A DNA stretch of 64,000 bases, taken from NCBI GenBank assembly GCA_003508835.1, contig PUFA01000068.1:2294001-2358000 (forward strand). Direction: 5' to 3'. This document shows, piece by piece, positions 1 to 12,403 of the stretch; position 1 is the first letter of the stretch; the number at the start of each line of letters is the position of its first letter. Position numbers and translations under genes: made by a program. The DNA comes from Eonycteris spelaea. Its lineage: Eukaryota > Chordata > Mammalia > Chiroptera > Pteropodidae. The notes beneath the pieces are model-generated. The model saw only the letters and a program-made list of their open reading frames with translations. It did not search any database and was not told the DNA's origin.

Positions 1-479
1 AGGTAATCTCCCTACTCCTCTTTCAGGGACTGGGGGCAGGAGGTGGTGTAAGAAACTAAGAATACAATGAAAGCTTAGACTCCTTCGTGCTTACCAAAGT
101 TCAATGAAGAGCAGAGAGTGAAGTCATCCACATACTAATCTCACAATCTGGACCCCTTGGTGTTTAGCAAAAGTAAACGCCTCAACAATTCAGTCTCTGA
201 GGTAATATTTTTACACTAAGAAAATCATTATCAAGGTTTTGTTTCTGCCAAAACTTAATAGGAGCTTTGACACCTGGAAGAGTACGTACTAGAGGGAAGG
301 TGGGGAGTCAGATGTGCAACAGATAGGAAGGAGAAAGTAAGGGGCAATAAGAATGATTCTGGCTCTGATGGGGATGCTGTGAATACTGGCTGTGGAGAGC
401 TTGGTTGGGGATGTGAGAGGGAGGAAGTCAAAGTAGGTAGAATAAACTCTGAGTCTGTCTCTGCCAAAATCCTTCCATA
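1..479. other. No recognisable feature
   Basis: This is low-complexity to average sequence without exon-like structure or a repeat I can name. Confidence 0.5.
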
Positions 480-1120
480 GATAGCCCCATTTCTGATGGA
501 ATGAAGTCTAAACTCCTTAGCCCAGCAGTCATGGCCACCGTGGTCTAGCCCTGACCCATACTGTCAACTTTTGTTCCCACTACTTTTCATTCCTTTTCTA
601 CACACCAGCTGAATGGCCTCACTCACTCTCACCAGAAGGGCCTATTGGTACCTGACCACCCCTCAAGCTCAGCTCCTGCGGTCTCCCGCAACAGATATAC
701 TTTGTCTCACATCCACCTCTCCAGATGGTCCACACTCTCTCATACCACGTTTCTTTTTCTTCCTAACTGGCAAGTTTCTATTTATTTGCTGAACTTTAAT
801 GTTACTCCTTTTGAAAGACTCCCTGGTTCACCTCTGGTTGAACTTTAGGACTCTTATCTTGCACACCTTGTACCTACGGCTGTCATAGCTCTTATTAGTC
901 TGCTGAGAAATGAGTAGTTTATGCGTCTCTGAACTTTGAGAATCTTGACATCTCTTATGCCTCTCATTGTTACAGTATCAGCTCCAGCATAAAGCTTAAC
1001 ACATAGTAGGTACTTAATTAATATTTAAGCATAGGATACTCAAGGACAAAGACTAGATGCTGTTCACCCTGGGTCTCTAATCTCTAGATCATTGCTTGGC
1101 ATGGAGAAAAATTTCAACAC
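480..1120 (+). repeat. Divergent L2-like LINE fragment
   Basis: The order of elements resembles the L2 3' end in sense orientation: a C/T-rich region, then 'ccatggtcacc...ctccctggttcac', then a tail of the type 'agcataaagc..aacacatagtaggtacttaattaatattt'. It is divergent, and the exact limits are uncertain. Confidence 0.45.
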
Positions 1121-1323
1121 ATGTTTCTTAAATTAATACAGGAAAGGATAGAGGGATGGTACAAAATAAACATCTATCAATTAATTTCCAAATTATATCA
1201 CAACTTAACTTCTTCATTCTGTTAGGTTAATTCAAAGGACGACTCACTTTCTGTATCTAGTTTTTTCTATACCTAGCTCCTAGCTACTCGTGCTGAAATG
1301 GCATCTCCTCTATTTTATTTTTT

Positions 1324-1475
1324 CCAAGGATCGTGGTGTAGGTACAACTCCACCAGTACCTCAGTGGGGTGAAGAGGTCATGGGGCAAAGAAGAGAGATC
1401 ATTGTGGGCCAGGTTGAGTTCCACAAGCAAGACCAGCCCATCAAAAGCATTCCACTCAATCAAGCTGACCTGTGT
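1324..1475 (-). pseudogene. LRRC4-like leucine-rich-repeat gene fragment
   Basis: On the minus strand this stretch reads QVSLIEWNAFDGL and then LVELNLAHNDLSSLPHDLFT, followed by PLRY. After one missing base near 1,357-1,361 it reads ELYLHHDPW. This follows the last leucine-rich repeats of the LRRC4/NGL synaptic adhesion proteins. It resembles LRRC4 more than LRRC4C, because the SLIE and SSLPHDLFTPLRY segments are LRRC4-like as I recall them. Homology stops abruptly on both sides: no signal peptide, LRR N-cap or Ig domain is present. An A-rich stretch (AAAAAATAAAAT on the minus strand) follows directly. It is a frameshifted fragment of about 150 bases, most likely retroposed, and not functional. 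Confidence 0.8.
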
Positions 1476-1479
1476 GTGA

Positions 1480-2100
1480 GTCAAATATTTGTGGCTGTGG
1501 GGATAAAGGGAAATAAGAAAATAAATGACTTTCCACACAACCCAATTCCTCTGCTTTCAAGGGCAATTTATCACCATCTCGGTTTGCTGCCATTTCTTTC
1601 TGGAGTCAGGCTGACCAAGAGCAGCCCATAGCTAGAGTCTTGGGATCTTCTCCCTGGAAAACCTACTGTGGGCTTGAGCAAGGTCTTCTGAGAAGTAGGG
1701 CTTCCTTAACCTCAACTGAGCCCCAATATGTGCAGCTAGTTGGACAACAGACAAGACCTCTGCCTCCAGGTGAATCCTGGCAAGCCCACTCTCAAGGAGC
1801 TATGCTCACACCAAATAGCCTGAACTTACAAGGAAAACCAGCTCATCTGCCTTCATTGTCACGAGTGGCAACCATCTTCTCTTGAGAGGGCTCCATCCAA
1901 CATTCCAGGGCCATGCTGTGCAGACAAGAAGGAATGAGCGGGTGTGGCCCTAGGTTTGGGGGACTGGAGAGACTGTGCCTATGGCAGAGTTGACCTACCT
2001 GGGAATAGCTGAGCCACCAGGACAGAATGCAGAGGACCCGGTAGCTCAGCTATGTTCAGTAAATGCAAGGAGCCCACTACAGAGTAAGTCCAGATGGGAG
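1480..2100. other. No recognisable feature
   Basis: Apart from the LRRC4-like fragment ending at 1,475, I see no exon or nameable repeat here. Confidence 0.4.
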
Positions 2101-2104
2101 GATT

Positions 2105-2390
2105 CAGTGAGCACCTACGAGATATGAAGCCTGAGAGATGATGAAAACCATAGTTTCTGACCTCAGGGAGCTGGCATTTAGACAGGAAGCAGACAAGGCA
2201 ACTGATAGTATTAATGTGATGAGTTCTACAACGTAAGTGAACATATAGTGTCTTGGCGGGGGGGGGGGGTGGCAGGAAGAAAGAAGTTTTCTGCTTTGAA
2301 TGATTCAAGCTATTGAGCTAAGGTTTGTCAGGCAGGCCATGGCTGTGACATCAGGGAAGACTTTCAGGAGGAGGTGATAACTCTCAGTTC
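2105..2390 (-). repeat. L2 fragment (antisense) with a 12-G run
   Basis: 'gagcacctac' near the start, 'cctcagggagctggcattta' and 'gaggaggtgataa' follow antisense L2 order. A run of 12 G (2,258-2,269) interrupts it. Confidence 0.5.
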
Positions 2391-4120
2391 CACGGACAGC
2401 CCACTGGAATCACCAGGCTTAAATAATCACACTTAAAAAAATGAACAGAAATGCCAACAGCACATTTTTAAGGGTATAGCTGCTCTATTATTCATTTTAA
2501 AAGTATCATCAAGTAAAATTAATTTCCCTCGTGTATTTTTTTTTCTATAAAATTACCCCTGAGGGGTGAGTTTTCAAATAGAAAAATCAGAAAATCTACC
2601 TTTAAAGGTAGACTGCTTGAGACTCGGCATTTAAATCTAAGCTCCAGAAGGGTCCACGCTGTGCCAGAAACCTGCCCTTGAGGTACACTTGAAAAGATTT
2701 CAGAGGGCAGAAGCCTTATTGGGAGGGAATAACAGAGAAAGTGTGGGGCGAGCCACACCCGCCCAGCCTTCATCTCCTATCAGGGACATATTTCCAGGAT
2801 CAATGAAATGGGGGAAGGACCTCTATCTCCTCATATGGCCCAGGCCACAGAACAAGGCAAAGTCCTGATCAAAGACTCTCCATTAGAAATAAGGAAGTTC
2901 AGGGATTATTTTCTCTAAAAGCAAACTTTTAAATAGAATCTTAAGTGTTATTCCTCATCCTGTTTGTCCTAGAGAGAAAACATGATGCCAGTTGACAGTG
3001 GCAAAAAAGAATTAATACTTTACTTCCATCCCCTTTCCTCCTCCTAGACTTTTAGAAAGGGAACCAGTAAATCAACTCATGGGTCTTCACGGCGCACTCA
3101 CAGTGGGAACTCCTGAACTCTGCAAGGCCCAAGGGTGTGCGGGGTGGCGGGAGCAAGGCTTGGGCTGCAGAGAACTACATGAATTTATAAGAGCGTAATA
3201 TTTAGCCATTCACAAGTTCTCTTCACTTATATCACCCCATGCGAGTCTCTCCAATAATTTCCTGAGGTAGTAGGACCAAAGCAGATCACGGATTTCTTAA
3301 AGAACTGAGAATATATTCAAATAAAGTCATGAAATACATGAGCTATGAAGTCAACAGAAATTATTCTGACCCTACGATGAAATTGTAACAAAAACCAAAA
3401 TTCAGATTGCAAACAAATGTAGTTAATCCTGTAAAGGAATAGATAAATTCCAAATAGAAGTGAAAAACAGACTGCTGGATTATTTGATAATCCCATTAAT
3501 GAACAGGGAATGATACAAACGCATTGGGATTCTCTTTGCTGATTAACACATTGACAATGACAACACAGAACATTGATGACAAACTGCTTAAAGAATACTC
3601 TCATTTCAGAGAGTGTCCTTGTATATACTTTAATACCATCAAGTACTATACAAGAATACTTGAATATGGTTTATATTTATATATTTTTTGAACTTGACAG
3701 GTTTCCCAAAATTGATCCCTAAAAATTTACATAATATTAGTGATGCTAAGAAAAGAAAAACCCTCTCAATACTCTTAGTAATAAAATAACATTTCGATCA
3801 GCATGCAAAAGAGAAGAATATAGTATCTTTCTATTCTCTCTAAAAACAAAGATGCTATAAAAAGATAATCAAACAGTTATTAGGCAAAAAATAAAAATAA
3901 AAAAGGAAAAAGTATTATAAAGGTATGTCAGTATGTTATTTTTCTATTGTATAATGTTTTGGTATTTGTGTGTGTGTGTGTGTTTAATTTGTAATTTATG
4001 GTGACTCTTATTCTAAGTTTTATAACTAATTTTATATTCATAAATTTGCATTCTTTTTCTTAAATAGCTCCCCAAATTGTATAAGTTTTATCCCCCCACA
4101 AAACCTGGACCTTCCCCTGA
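2391..4120. other. Unassigned AT-rich sequence with a short TG repeat
   Basis: I see no exon or clear repeat family. A (TG)n tract lies at 3,966-3,983. Confidence 0.45.
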
Positions 4121-4125
4121 CTTAT

Positions 4126-4335
4126 GCCCATTTTTCAGATGAGAAAACAAATCAAGAGAAGTCTCACCTTTATCCAGGTTCACACTATTAGAGAGTGACA
4201 GAGCCAAGACACAGAGCAATGTTCTTTCTTCTTCACCATGTGGGTTCTGCCCTCCGAGAGCCTCAACGCACTGGCTACTTCTCCACACATTTCCTTTGGG
4301 GAGCCACAAATACAGTAAGGTAGAACATCTGAAAA
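4126..4335 (-). repeat. MIR SINE (antisense)
   Basis: 'cccatttttcagatgagaaa' followed by 'ccaggttcacactattagagagtgacagag' follows the antisense MIR core. Confidence 0.6.
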
Positions 4336-4539
4336 ACCCAGAGGACTTGCTCAAGTTTCTAACGAGGGATTCAACATGGCTTATAGTGCACATCCCATCT
4401 CCTTTCAGGACCTATGTCTGGATGAAAGAATTCAACTTATAGTCAGCACCTCATTACTATTCCAGGCTCAAAGCACTCCTGGAATTGAGTGTGCTCATGG
4501 GAAGTAAAGATGGGTCACATCGAATGCATTCTGGAAGCA

Positions 4540-4780
4540 CAAGCTAACTAATTCTTCCCGAGCACCCACCATATGCCAAGCACTCATGCCTGCATTTGTC
4601 TCTGTGTGTGTGAACAATTCTCATTTTTTTAAGGACAAGAAAACAGAAACTCAGAGTAAATTGCCCAATAATTATTTGGTTTATTACCTGCAAGAATGGG
4701 ACTGTTTCTCTCTTATTCAGTGTTATGTCACAGGTTCCTGAGAATGTACCTGGCACAACATAAGCACTCAGCATGATGAA
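4540..4780 (-). repeat. MIR SINE (antisense)
   Basis: 'gagcacccaccatatgccaagcac', then 'aggacaagaaaacagaaactcagag' and 'aaattgccc' are in antisense MIR order. Confidence 0.65.
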
Positions 4781-5089
4781 TAAGTGAAACCCATTCCTTC
4801 CATAACCACTTGGTTTGGGCTAATGCCATCTCTCCCCTTGAGTATTACAGAAGTCCCAGTGGAAGGCCATTCACATCATCAGCCATTCTTTGTGAGATCA
4901 TAAATCTCTCAGACCAGAGGAGTGAAAATATTGGTCACCCCCTATACTATTCACTGGGATTATGGTAAATTTGTTCTTTTGTTAATTCATTTGCACATCA
5001 GTAACAATTTGTTATAGCAATAATTCACTACTTTAATTTTTGCATGATATTTCTTATTCTCTTTATAACCAATTGTACTAGAGTCCGGC

Positions 5090-5440
5090 CTCATTTTTGA
5101 TGTGTGATTACTGATTTCTTTTAGGCCTCGCCCTCTCTCGCCTTTGGCCCCACATCTGGACAGGCTGATAAGAAGGCCTATGACCTCACCTCCGCCTTGG
5201 GCACCAGCAGGGAAGTTAAATCTCCCACGTGCAGGAACTTTTTTCCAGCCCCACTCCTTAACCACTATAAAGGCCCAAACCCATTGCCTCTGCTTTGCCA
5301 AAGCCAACCTGGACCTACTCACGCCTGCCCAACTTTCCCCAGGAGTCCCTTGTGAGAGTACTAAACTTTCTCTCAAATTCTCTAGGTGCACAGAGTGTCA
5401 TCAGCCTCAACATCTGAGCTAAATTTTGGATGTCCCTCCT
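5090..5440 (+). repeat. Possible solo LTR fragment
   Basis: A GC-rich block contains a TATA-like CTATAAAGG at about 5,265 and a downstream 'gagtactaaactttctctcaaattctct' stretch of the kind found near LTR polyadenylation regions. The family is not recognised and the ends are not defined. It could be unrelated unique sequence. Confidence 0.35.
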
Positions 5441-5769
5441 TCTTCTATAGGGGGACTATCCAACATCAATGCACACTCACGCACATGCACACCCAAATGC
5501 ACCAGATGTCACAACAGTTTGCTGTCATTTTCCTGTTCATTTGGATTTTGTTGCGTTCCCTTTGCTGTGTTAGTATAGCAAGGAAAGGATCCCCATTAAT
5601 TCTACTTCTGCCCAAATGACAATTGTGACAAGGAAAAATCCAAGGGAGTCCAGGAGCTGTCTCGGAGAGCAGGACAGTGACCATATTCCTGCCTGTGATG
5701 CTCTCCACTCTCACCTTCTAATCACACACTCTGAATAAGGCAAGATTATCACAACCTTCAATAATTAGT

Positions 5770-6093
5770 AATCATGAGCCGCATAATGACATTTTGGTCA
5801 ACAATGGAACACATATACGAAGCTGGTCCCGTAAGATTATAATGAAGCTGAACAATTCCTATCACTTAATGATGTCATGGCTGTGGTAACTTTGTAGCAC
5901 CACCTGTTACTCACATGTCTGTGGTGATACTGGTGTAAACAAACCTACTGTGCTGCCAGTTCTATGAAAGCAGAGCACATACAATTACAGCAGTAGGCTG
6001 TACCGTCTAGGTTTGTGTAAGTACAGCCGATGTTCGCACAAGGACAAAATCACCTAACAATGCATTTCTCCATTGTTGAGCAGCACATAACTG
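5770..6093. mobile_element. Tigger-like nonautonomous DNA transposon
   Basis: The left end 'catgagccgcataatgaca..ttggtcaacaatgg' and right end 'caatgcatttctccattgttgagcagcacataactg' form decayed inverted ends. The interior 'gtaggctgtaccgtctaggtttgtgtaagtac' matches an old Tigger-type MITE pattern. Confidence 0.65.
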
Positions 6094-6299
6094 TAATAAT
6101 AGTGGCTACACTGAGCATTTACTAAGTGCCAGATATTAGTTCAACATTTAAAATATTATTTCATATTCAACATCTTGCATAACTGAAATTTTACACCCAG
6201 TGATTAGCTACGTCCCATTTCCTCCTCCCCTCCGTCCCTGGCAACCACCACTCTATTCTCTGCTTCTATGAATTTGGCATTTTAGATTCACTTAGCATA

Positions 6300-6652
6300 A
6301 GTGACACCAAGTTAGTCCTCTGCTTAGAATCCTTCAGTGGTTCCAATTTCACTCCAGGGTAAATCCAAAGACCCTTCAGTGCTGCAGTGGCGGGCACTCT
6401 GCCCCGACAGCCTCTGAGACATCATCTGTTACTTCTCTGCCCTGTGCTCACTACCCCAGCCGCACTGGGCTCTGTGCTGTTCCATGAACCTGCCAGGCCT
6501 GCCCTCACCTCAGGATCACGTACCGACTCGTCCTTCTGCCTGGAACCATCTTTCTCCAGGAAATTGCATGACTATTTCCTTCGCCTCCTTCAAGTCTTTG
6601 CTTAAAAGTCTCATTCTTAGTGAGGCCTAGCCTGATCACCCTAATTAAAAAG
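6300..6652 (+). repeat. L2 LINE, first segment (interrupted)
   Basis: 'tctgcctggaacc', 'cttcaagtctttgctta' and 'gtgaggcctagcctgatcaccc' are the L2 3' region in sense. The element resumes after an L1 insertion at 7,021. Confidence 0.78.
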
Positions 6653-6654
6653 GC

Positions 6655-7020
6655 AACCAAAAATACTAATTTAAAAAGATATGTGTACTCCTATGTTTAT
6701 TGCAGCATTATTTACAACAGCCAAAATATGGAAGCAACCCAAGTATCCATCTACAGATGAATAGGTAAAGAAGATATAAAAGATATAAACAATGGAATAT
6801 TACTCAACAACAAAAAGGAATGAAATCTTGCCATTTGCAACAACATGGATGGACCTAGAGGGTATTAAGCAAAGTGAAATAAGTCAGACAGAGAAAGACA
6901 AATACTGTATGATTTCACTTATATGTAGAATCTAAAAAACAAAACAAATGAACAAAACAAAAACAGACCCATAGAATCCTAGAACAAGCTGATGGGCAGG
7001 TGAAAAAAGTGAAGGAGAAA
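6655..7020 (+). mobile_element. 5'-truncated L1 3' fragment inside L2
   Basis: 'tattgcagcattatttacaacagcc', 'caatggaatattactcaaca', 'aacatggatggaccta' and 'tgatttcacttatatgtag' are the L1 3' region in sense. It splits the surrounding L2. Confidence 0.8.
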
Positions 7021-7215
7021 AAAACCTGGTCCCCACCTTCACCTCCACGTTCCTGATCTCTGTGTATGCTTTGGGTTTTTTTCCTTTATTAATTTCTTTC
7101 CATAATACTTATCACCTTCTAATACCAAAGCTCCATGAGAACAGGACTTTTAGTCCCTCCCCTGGTATACTTCAGGCTCCTAGAAGATTATCTAGTGCAT
7201 AGTAGGCACAATAAA
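7021..7215 (+). repeat. L2 LINE, second segment (3' end)
   Basis: 'cataatacttatcaccttct', 'ctccatgagaacaggac' and a terminal 'gtgcatagtaggcacaataa' continue the L2 of 6,300-6,652. Confidence 0.75.
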
Positions 7216-7227
7216 TTACCAAATTTG

Positions 7228-7360
7228 TGAAGGACAGTGTAGAATATAAGGGCTGTGACTCTAGAGTCAGTTGGACCTGGGTTCAAATACCAGTCCTGCC
7301 ACTGATAAGCTGTCTGATCATGGAAAAATGTCTTTAGCTCTGTGTGCTTCTATTTCTTCA
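7228..7360 (+). repeat. MIR SINE
   Basis: 'gactctagagtcagttggacctgggttcaaatacc' and 'gccactgataagctgt' are the MIR core in sense. Confidence 0.72.
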
Positions 7361-7689
7361 ACTTAAGGAAGTCCTTTTAGTTTAAAGATTGTCATTACAT
7401 CAGTTTCCTTATTCCACCCTAAGCGCTAGTCCACCCTGTTTTCCCATTGAGAATGAGTCTCAGGGAGGTTATATAACCTGCCCAGGGCCATGCAGCTGGA
7501 AATTTACAGCTTGGATTTGTTCCATATCTGCTGACTCAAGAGATTGTTGTTCTTCCCTTCACAACACAACAGCTCTATAAGCATTTTAAGGGCTCAATAC
7601 AGTATAGACTTGTTAAGAATACTAATAAGTGTTCATATTTATCTGGAATTTTATAGTTAAAAGTAGTTTTCTGCAGGCAGAAGTTTGGA

Positions 7690-7920
7690 GTGGGTTAGGG
7701 TGCATCAGAATTACCCAAGAAAGCTTTATCAAAACATATTTGCCTGTCTACTCCTCCAGACTTCCAGGAGCAATCATGTCATTCAAAGTGTTCCAGGAGC
7801 CAGACAGAGTATGAGAGGCCTTTCCCAGGAGCCAGCCCAAACCCACGACCTTTTGAGATAATCTGAGGTCTAGCTAAGGGTGATTCTTATATGTTTCCTA
7901 GATAAGAACCATTGATTTAA
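7690..7920. repeat. MER5-like hAT fragment with duplicated core
   Basis: 'gggtgcatcagaattaccc' at one end and 'gggtgattcttatatg...aagaaccattg' at the other look like decayed MER5-type ends. The core (7,781-7,878) recurs at 9,133-9,216. Confidence 0.45.
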
Positions 7921-7949
7921 ATAATGGAAGTTGGTCCTCAAAACAATCT

Positions 7950-8100
7950 CATAAGATACATATTATTGTTAACCCAGTCCTAAGGATTAGGAAAACAAGA
8001 CTCAGAAGCACAAAGGGATTTATCCACAATGTCATAGCTACTGAGTGGTACGGCTGGAAAGCCCAGCTTCTCTGGTTCGAAATGTGTTTACCAGAAAGGA
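7950..8100 (-). repeat. MIR SINE (antisense)
   Basis: 'aggaaaacaagactcagaagcacaaagggat' then 'gtcatagctactgagtggtacggctgg' follows antisense MIR order. Confidence 0.6.
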
Positions 8101-8276
8101 AGTGATGAGAAGTCAGTAGGTCTGGGTCCTAGTCTTGGCTCCTGCCTACAGAAGCTAAGTGAATGCAGCAAGTCATTAAATTTCTCATGTTTCATTAGGG
8201 GGAAAAATTTTTTTTCTTATTTCTCTGAGATAAACAAGGTGGGGAACAAATGGGGCAATAGCTGTGAAATAATAAT

Positions 8277-8450
8277 AGTCACTGTTTATTAATTGCCTAT
8301 CAGAGAAGAGAAACACCCTACATTATTACACTCAATCTTTATAAGTGTCCAGCAGGACAGGTTTTATTACCTTTATTTTACTGAGGCAGACAGAAATGTA
8401 GGCACACGGTGAGTAAATGGTAGAGAGTAATTCAAACATATGTCTTTCTT
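8277..8450 (-). repeat. MIR SINE (antisense)
   Basis: 'tttattaattgcctatc', 'attttactgaggcagacag' and 'cacacggtgagtaaatggtagag' follow antisense MIR order. Confidence 0.62.
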
Positions 8451-9132
8451 ATCTAAAGACCACATACTTTCCAATAGGCCTATCAAAAACCAGGAATATT
8501 AATAGCTGTGAGATAAATATTAGGTATAAAATTATTGCCAAACCATATATGACTATGTAAGTCATAGATATAGATGTAGTTATAGATATATCTGTATTAC
8601 ATATTAGTAATACAGATTTTATTGATGAGATCACATGAACATGAATTTGTAATTATAAATACCCAGTTAAGTTCAGATGATACTTACTGAGCACCTGCCA
8701 GGAACTGTGGTGGTCAGAGATATGAACAGCATTGAACTCTTGCTTCAATTAGCCTGGCACATTTTCTCAGTAATTATATGTATAGTACAAGTCCTCAATT
8801 CAGATTTACAATATGCACCAGTACCACCCTGTAGTTCTTTCTTTAGGAACAGCAAGTGCAAGTTTACTGGGTGACTTTGGACAGATCCCTCAGGGTATAG
8901 AGCCTGAGGAGAAAGTAATCTATTCCAAGACGGTAGAACCCTAGTAGACCTCATGACCAGTCACATCCACTACCTTTATTTCCCTGAGGCTGTGGGATTC
9001 AGAAATGTAGTTATGCCTGAAGATTTAAAAAGAGAACCATCAGTAGAAGACAGAGAGGTAAGTAATAAACCGTCTTTCCATTTTCTCTGGTTCCAATTCA
9101 AAGTCTGGGGCAAACCCAGTAGGAACCATAAT

Positions 9133-9216
9133 ATTCAAAGGGTTCTAGGAGCCAGAAAGAAATATGAGAGGCCTTTCCCAGGATCCATCCCAAGGCCACA
9201 ATCTGAGGTGTAGCTA
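9133..9216 (+). repeat. Second copy of the 7.8-kb segment
   Basis: 'ttctaggagccagaaaga' and 'atgagaggcctttcccagga' correspond to the segment at 7,781-7,878 at roughly 85-90 percent identity by eye. A gap of about 16 bases precedes the shared 'atctgaggt..tagcta' end. Confidence 0.65.
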
Positions 9217-10329
9217 TTGGCAAAGCAAACATCAGTATTATTAGAATTATTAAGGATTAAGTTCATATACAGAGCAAGAGATTTTCGAGCTGAGATCAGG
9301 AGCAGTTTGGAAAACAGATTGGAAAAGGAGATCAAAAGTTTCAGAAAGCAGGTTATGAAAAGTTTTTCTTTCTGTTGACTTTTTTATGATCAACATGTTA
9401 AACACCATGTTTCCATGGATAATGGGAAGGAGAAAAATACTTTGTTTTACAATAACTATTGGCCATCTATGAGTCTCCAGCTGTCCATGCTGGGCATCAG
9501 CAAGAGCATTACACACTGCAACACGGATATACATATATAGGACTTACATTGGCCCTTGCTGAGTACAACCCATTAAACATAAACGCAGGAAGGGTCACAT
9601 CAGGACAAAGCCGTGGAACACCTTATCCGCAGAAAATGCCAAGGCTGGAATCATGGGATTTGGTGCTCAGTTCATAATAAAAATTGACTGCAAGCGTATG
9701 GTAGTTTTTATTTGTTTTGTCTGGTTCTTAGCCATGTTTCTATGGTCTTATTAATAATAAATATCCCACTGGACACCATGGCCTTAACAACCATGGACTG
9801 GATTGAACCTAATGCAATAGTTTGGAGAGTTGAAATTAGATGTGTTATAGAGACAAATTACTGTGACTTCCAAGTACTTTAATTGACATACGGCCCCTGG
9901 AATTCAGACAAACAAAGTCTACAGGGAGCCTTCGCTCTGCAGGGGAACTGAGAAAACCCTGGGAGCCTTTCCAAGTCTAGAGATACTTGGATGGATCCAA
10001 AGGATGATGAAAAGTCATTCCTTTCCAACCCTAGCCCCAATGCAGTCTGGGGACCTTGGAAACCAAGGTCAGGAAAGGAACATCTTGTTCCCCTGACAGA
10101 GGCAAGTAGGGCCTGGGGAGCTGTCTTGTTTACATGGATTTTCCAATCCTTACCCACAAATTCAGATGACCTCTCCTCTCCATTAGCAGCCTTGTAGGGC
10201 AAAGGGTCCGATCCTTAGCCTAATAGGCCCAAACCACTCCTGGAAGAAAGGTATCCTGAAGGTATCTGAGGTTGAAAAGAAAGAAAACTACCTGTAGCAT
10301 CCAAACTCCTGGCTATAGGCAATACTTTA
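9217..10329. other. No recognisable feature
   Basis: Mixed sequence. A moderately GC-rich part (9,890-10,200) may be a decayed repeat, but I could not name it. Confidence 0.4.
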
Positions 10330-11131
10330 ACTTAGCATACACTCAAATCTTATGCATTTGCCCTTCGTGTACTCTTTGCTTTGTCTCAAGAAAGTAATAC
10401 AAATTTTCAGTACTTTTTCCAATTCATAATAAGTGTTAATGATAGAAAGAATGACCACAAAATACAGCAATGAAACTGATGACAATAAAAACTCTATAGG
10501 CAAAAAACTGCTGTAAGCAAAATCTAACTGAAGAATCATGCTGAGCCATTACTGAGCCATTACTCCTAGGGCAAATATAGGGTTAGATTCCTGCAAACTC
10601 TGGTCACATTTTTGTCAACTAATCAATATATAACCTTATTTTACATGTGTTTCTATTTAAAGACATTTTATTTACATATATTGTTAATTCATTAACATTG
10701 ACCTCACAACCAATAGCATTGTAACTCATGCCTGAAAGCTTTTCCCGCACATGTATTTTCTCTGTAAGGCATATCACATCCATCTTACACTTAGAAACAG
10801 TTCAGTAGTGTCCTTGGGACCGTTTTAAACAGTGAAATCACAAACAAAAAGCACAAAAATGTGAAAAGCACAAAATGCAACTCTAAATACACTGCAAAAA
10901 AAAGGGTATTTGTTTATATATGAGAGCTGAAACAGGAAAGCAGAGTATTCTTTGTTCAGCTAGGACCATGTAACACACATTGACGTAACACAAGTTTTTC
11001 AGTGCTCTACACATGTCCGTGAATAACCATAAAATGCTACAAGTATTGATTTTGGTGTTACAAATATATTTTAGCATGACGGCGAATTTTACAAATATGA
11101 AATCTGTGATAATGAGGATAGACTGTATATA
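10330..11131. mobile_element. Old Tigger-like DNA transposon
   Basis: 'caaactctggtcacatttttgtcaac', 'aagcacaaaaatgtgaaaagcac', 'gagctgaaacaggaaagcagag' and the end 'gcgaattttacaaatatgaaatctgtgataatgaggatagactgtat' follow a Tigger-family layout that I recall. The left limit is approximate. Confidence 0.58.
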
Positions 11132-12095
11132 TTTCTTATATTTTTTAAAAATAGAAGAATGAGAAATAACATAAATAAAATGGAGATAAAGGAAGAGGGT
11201 GGGACAGAGAATCAGAAGATAAACTTTTCTCTATATTTCTTATTTCATAATTTGGATTTTGAAGCATGTTTGGAAGTTTTATAAAATTATAAACAATATT
11301 AAATCAAAATGAAGTTCAAGGCAATCTCTAAATTTGAATTTGAAATACTGGTATGACCGCATGATACACATGCTTTTAAAAATGTCTTTCGTAACTCATT
11401 CTACGGTTAAGACCTAGCAATAATGACCAACTCCATGACTCTGAGCACCCAAATACCTAAATTATGGTCTCTAAACACTATTTCTCACTAAAAGAAAGCA
11501 GACCTCTTTGGAGAAATGGCTGGCTCTAGATCTGGGCCAGAAATCGATAAGATGACTTTGAAACATCTTTACATTCCAAAAGAAAGCCAACACAGAGCCC
11601 GCTAAGGTCTTGTCAGAAGTTACTCAGAGGACAATTTAAAGAGGATTCCTGTTAGCTAAAGTGAGCTAACTTAAGCATTAGTAATAACAGTAACCCCAAT
11701 ATATTAAAAGATATCAAATATATTTAAGTCCATGGAGTTCATAATCACACACACACACATACCACTTGTTGTCCATTTTGGAAGATGCTAAAAACTAGTT
11801 CATTATTCTATAAATAATGAAACACTTTTTTCTGCCCTTTCTATATGAACTAAACTTAAGAACGATCAGATATTGAAGAAACGTTTCTTCTATAATGGTA
11901 TTTCAGCTTACAAATAAAAAAGAAATTACATAATATCACCCTTTTGCAAACTCCTGACACAAGGATATAGACAATGAACATTGATGTTCACTAACATCAC
12001 AAAAGAGAGACCAGGCATTTTTTTTTTGATGGAAGTACACAACACCACCTACAAAGTGGTTTTGTTAAAAAATGTATATATAAATCTGAGCCATA
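11132..12095. other. Unassigned AT-rich sequence
   Basis: I see no exon or repeat family. A short (AC)n tract lies near 11,746-11,758. Confidence 0.4.
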
Positions 12096-12099
12096 TGAA

Positions 12100-12345
12100 G
12101 ATTTAACTGTAAATACTGATTAAAAGAAAATAGAGGAGCTAGAGGAACATTCTTCATGATACAATGAGATACAACAATTAACATTCAGCATATGAAAAAC
12201 TCCATAGGTCAAATGACTCAAGGAATAGGACAGGGGAAGAACCTATAGATTAAAAGATATTTAAGAGATATACCAAAGGCAATGTATAGACCTTTAAATG
12301 CTGATTTGAACAAACCAAAGTGTGTGTGTGTGTGTGTGTGTGTGT

Positions 12346-12403
<58 letters not shown>

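Noticed and set aside
1290..1631. 113-codon plus-strand open frame
   Set aside because: It is largely the antisense shadow of the LRRC4-like fragment.
4987..5391. 134-codon minus-strand open frame
   Set aside because: It has no recognisable domain and overlaps a possible LTR. Its length is compatible with chance in 64 kb.
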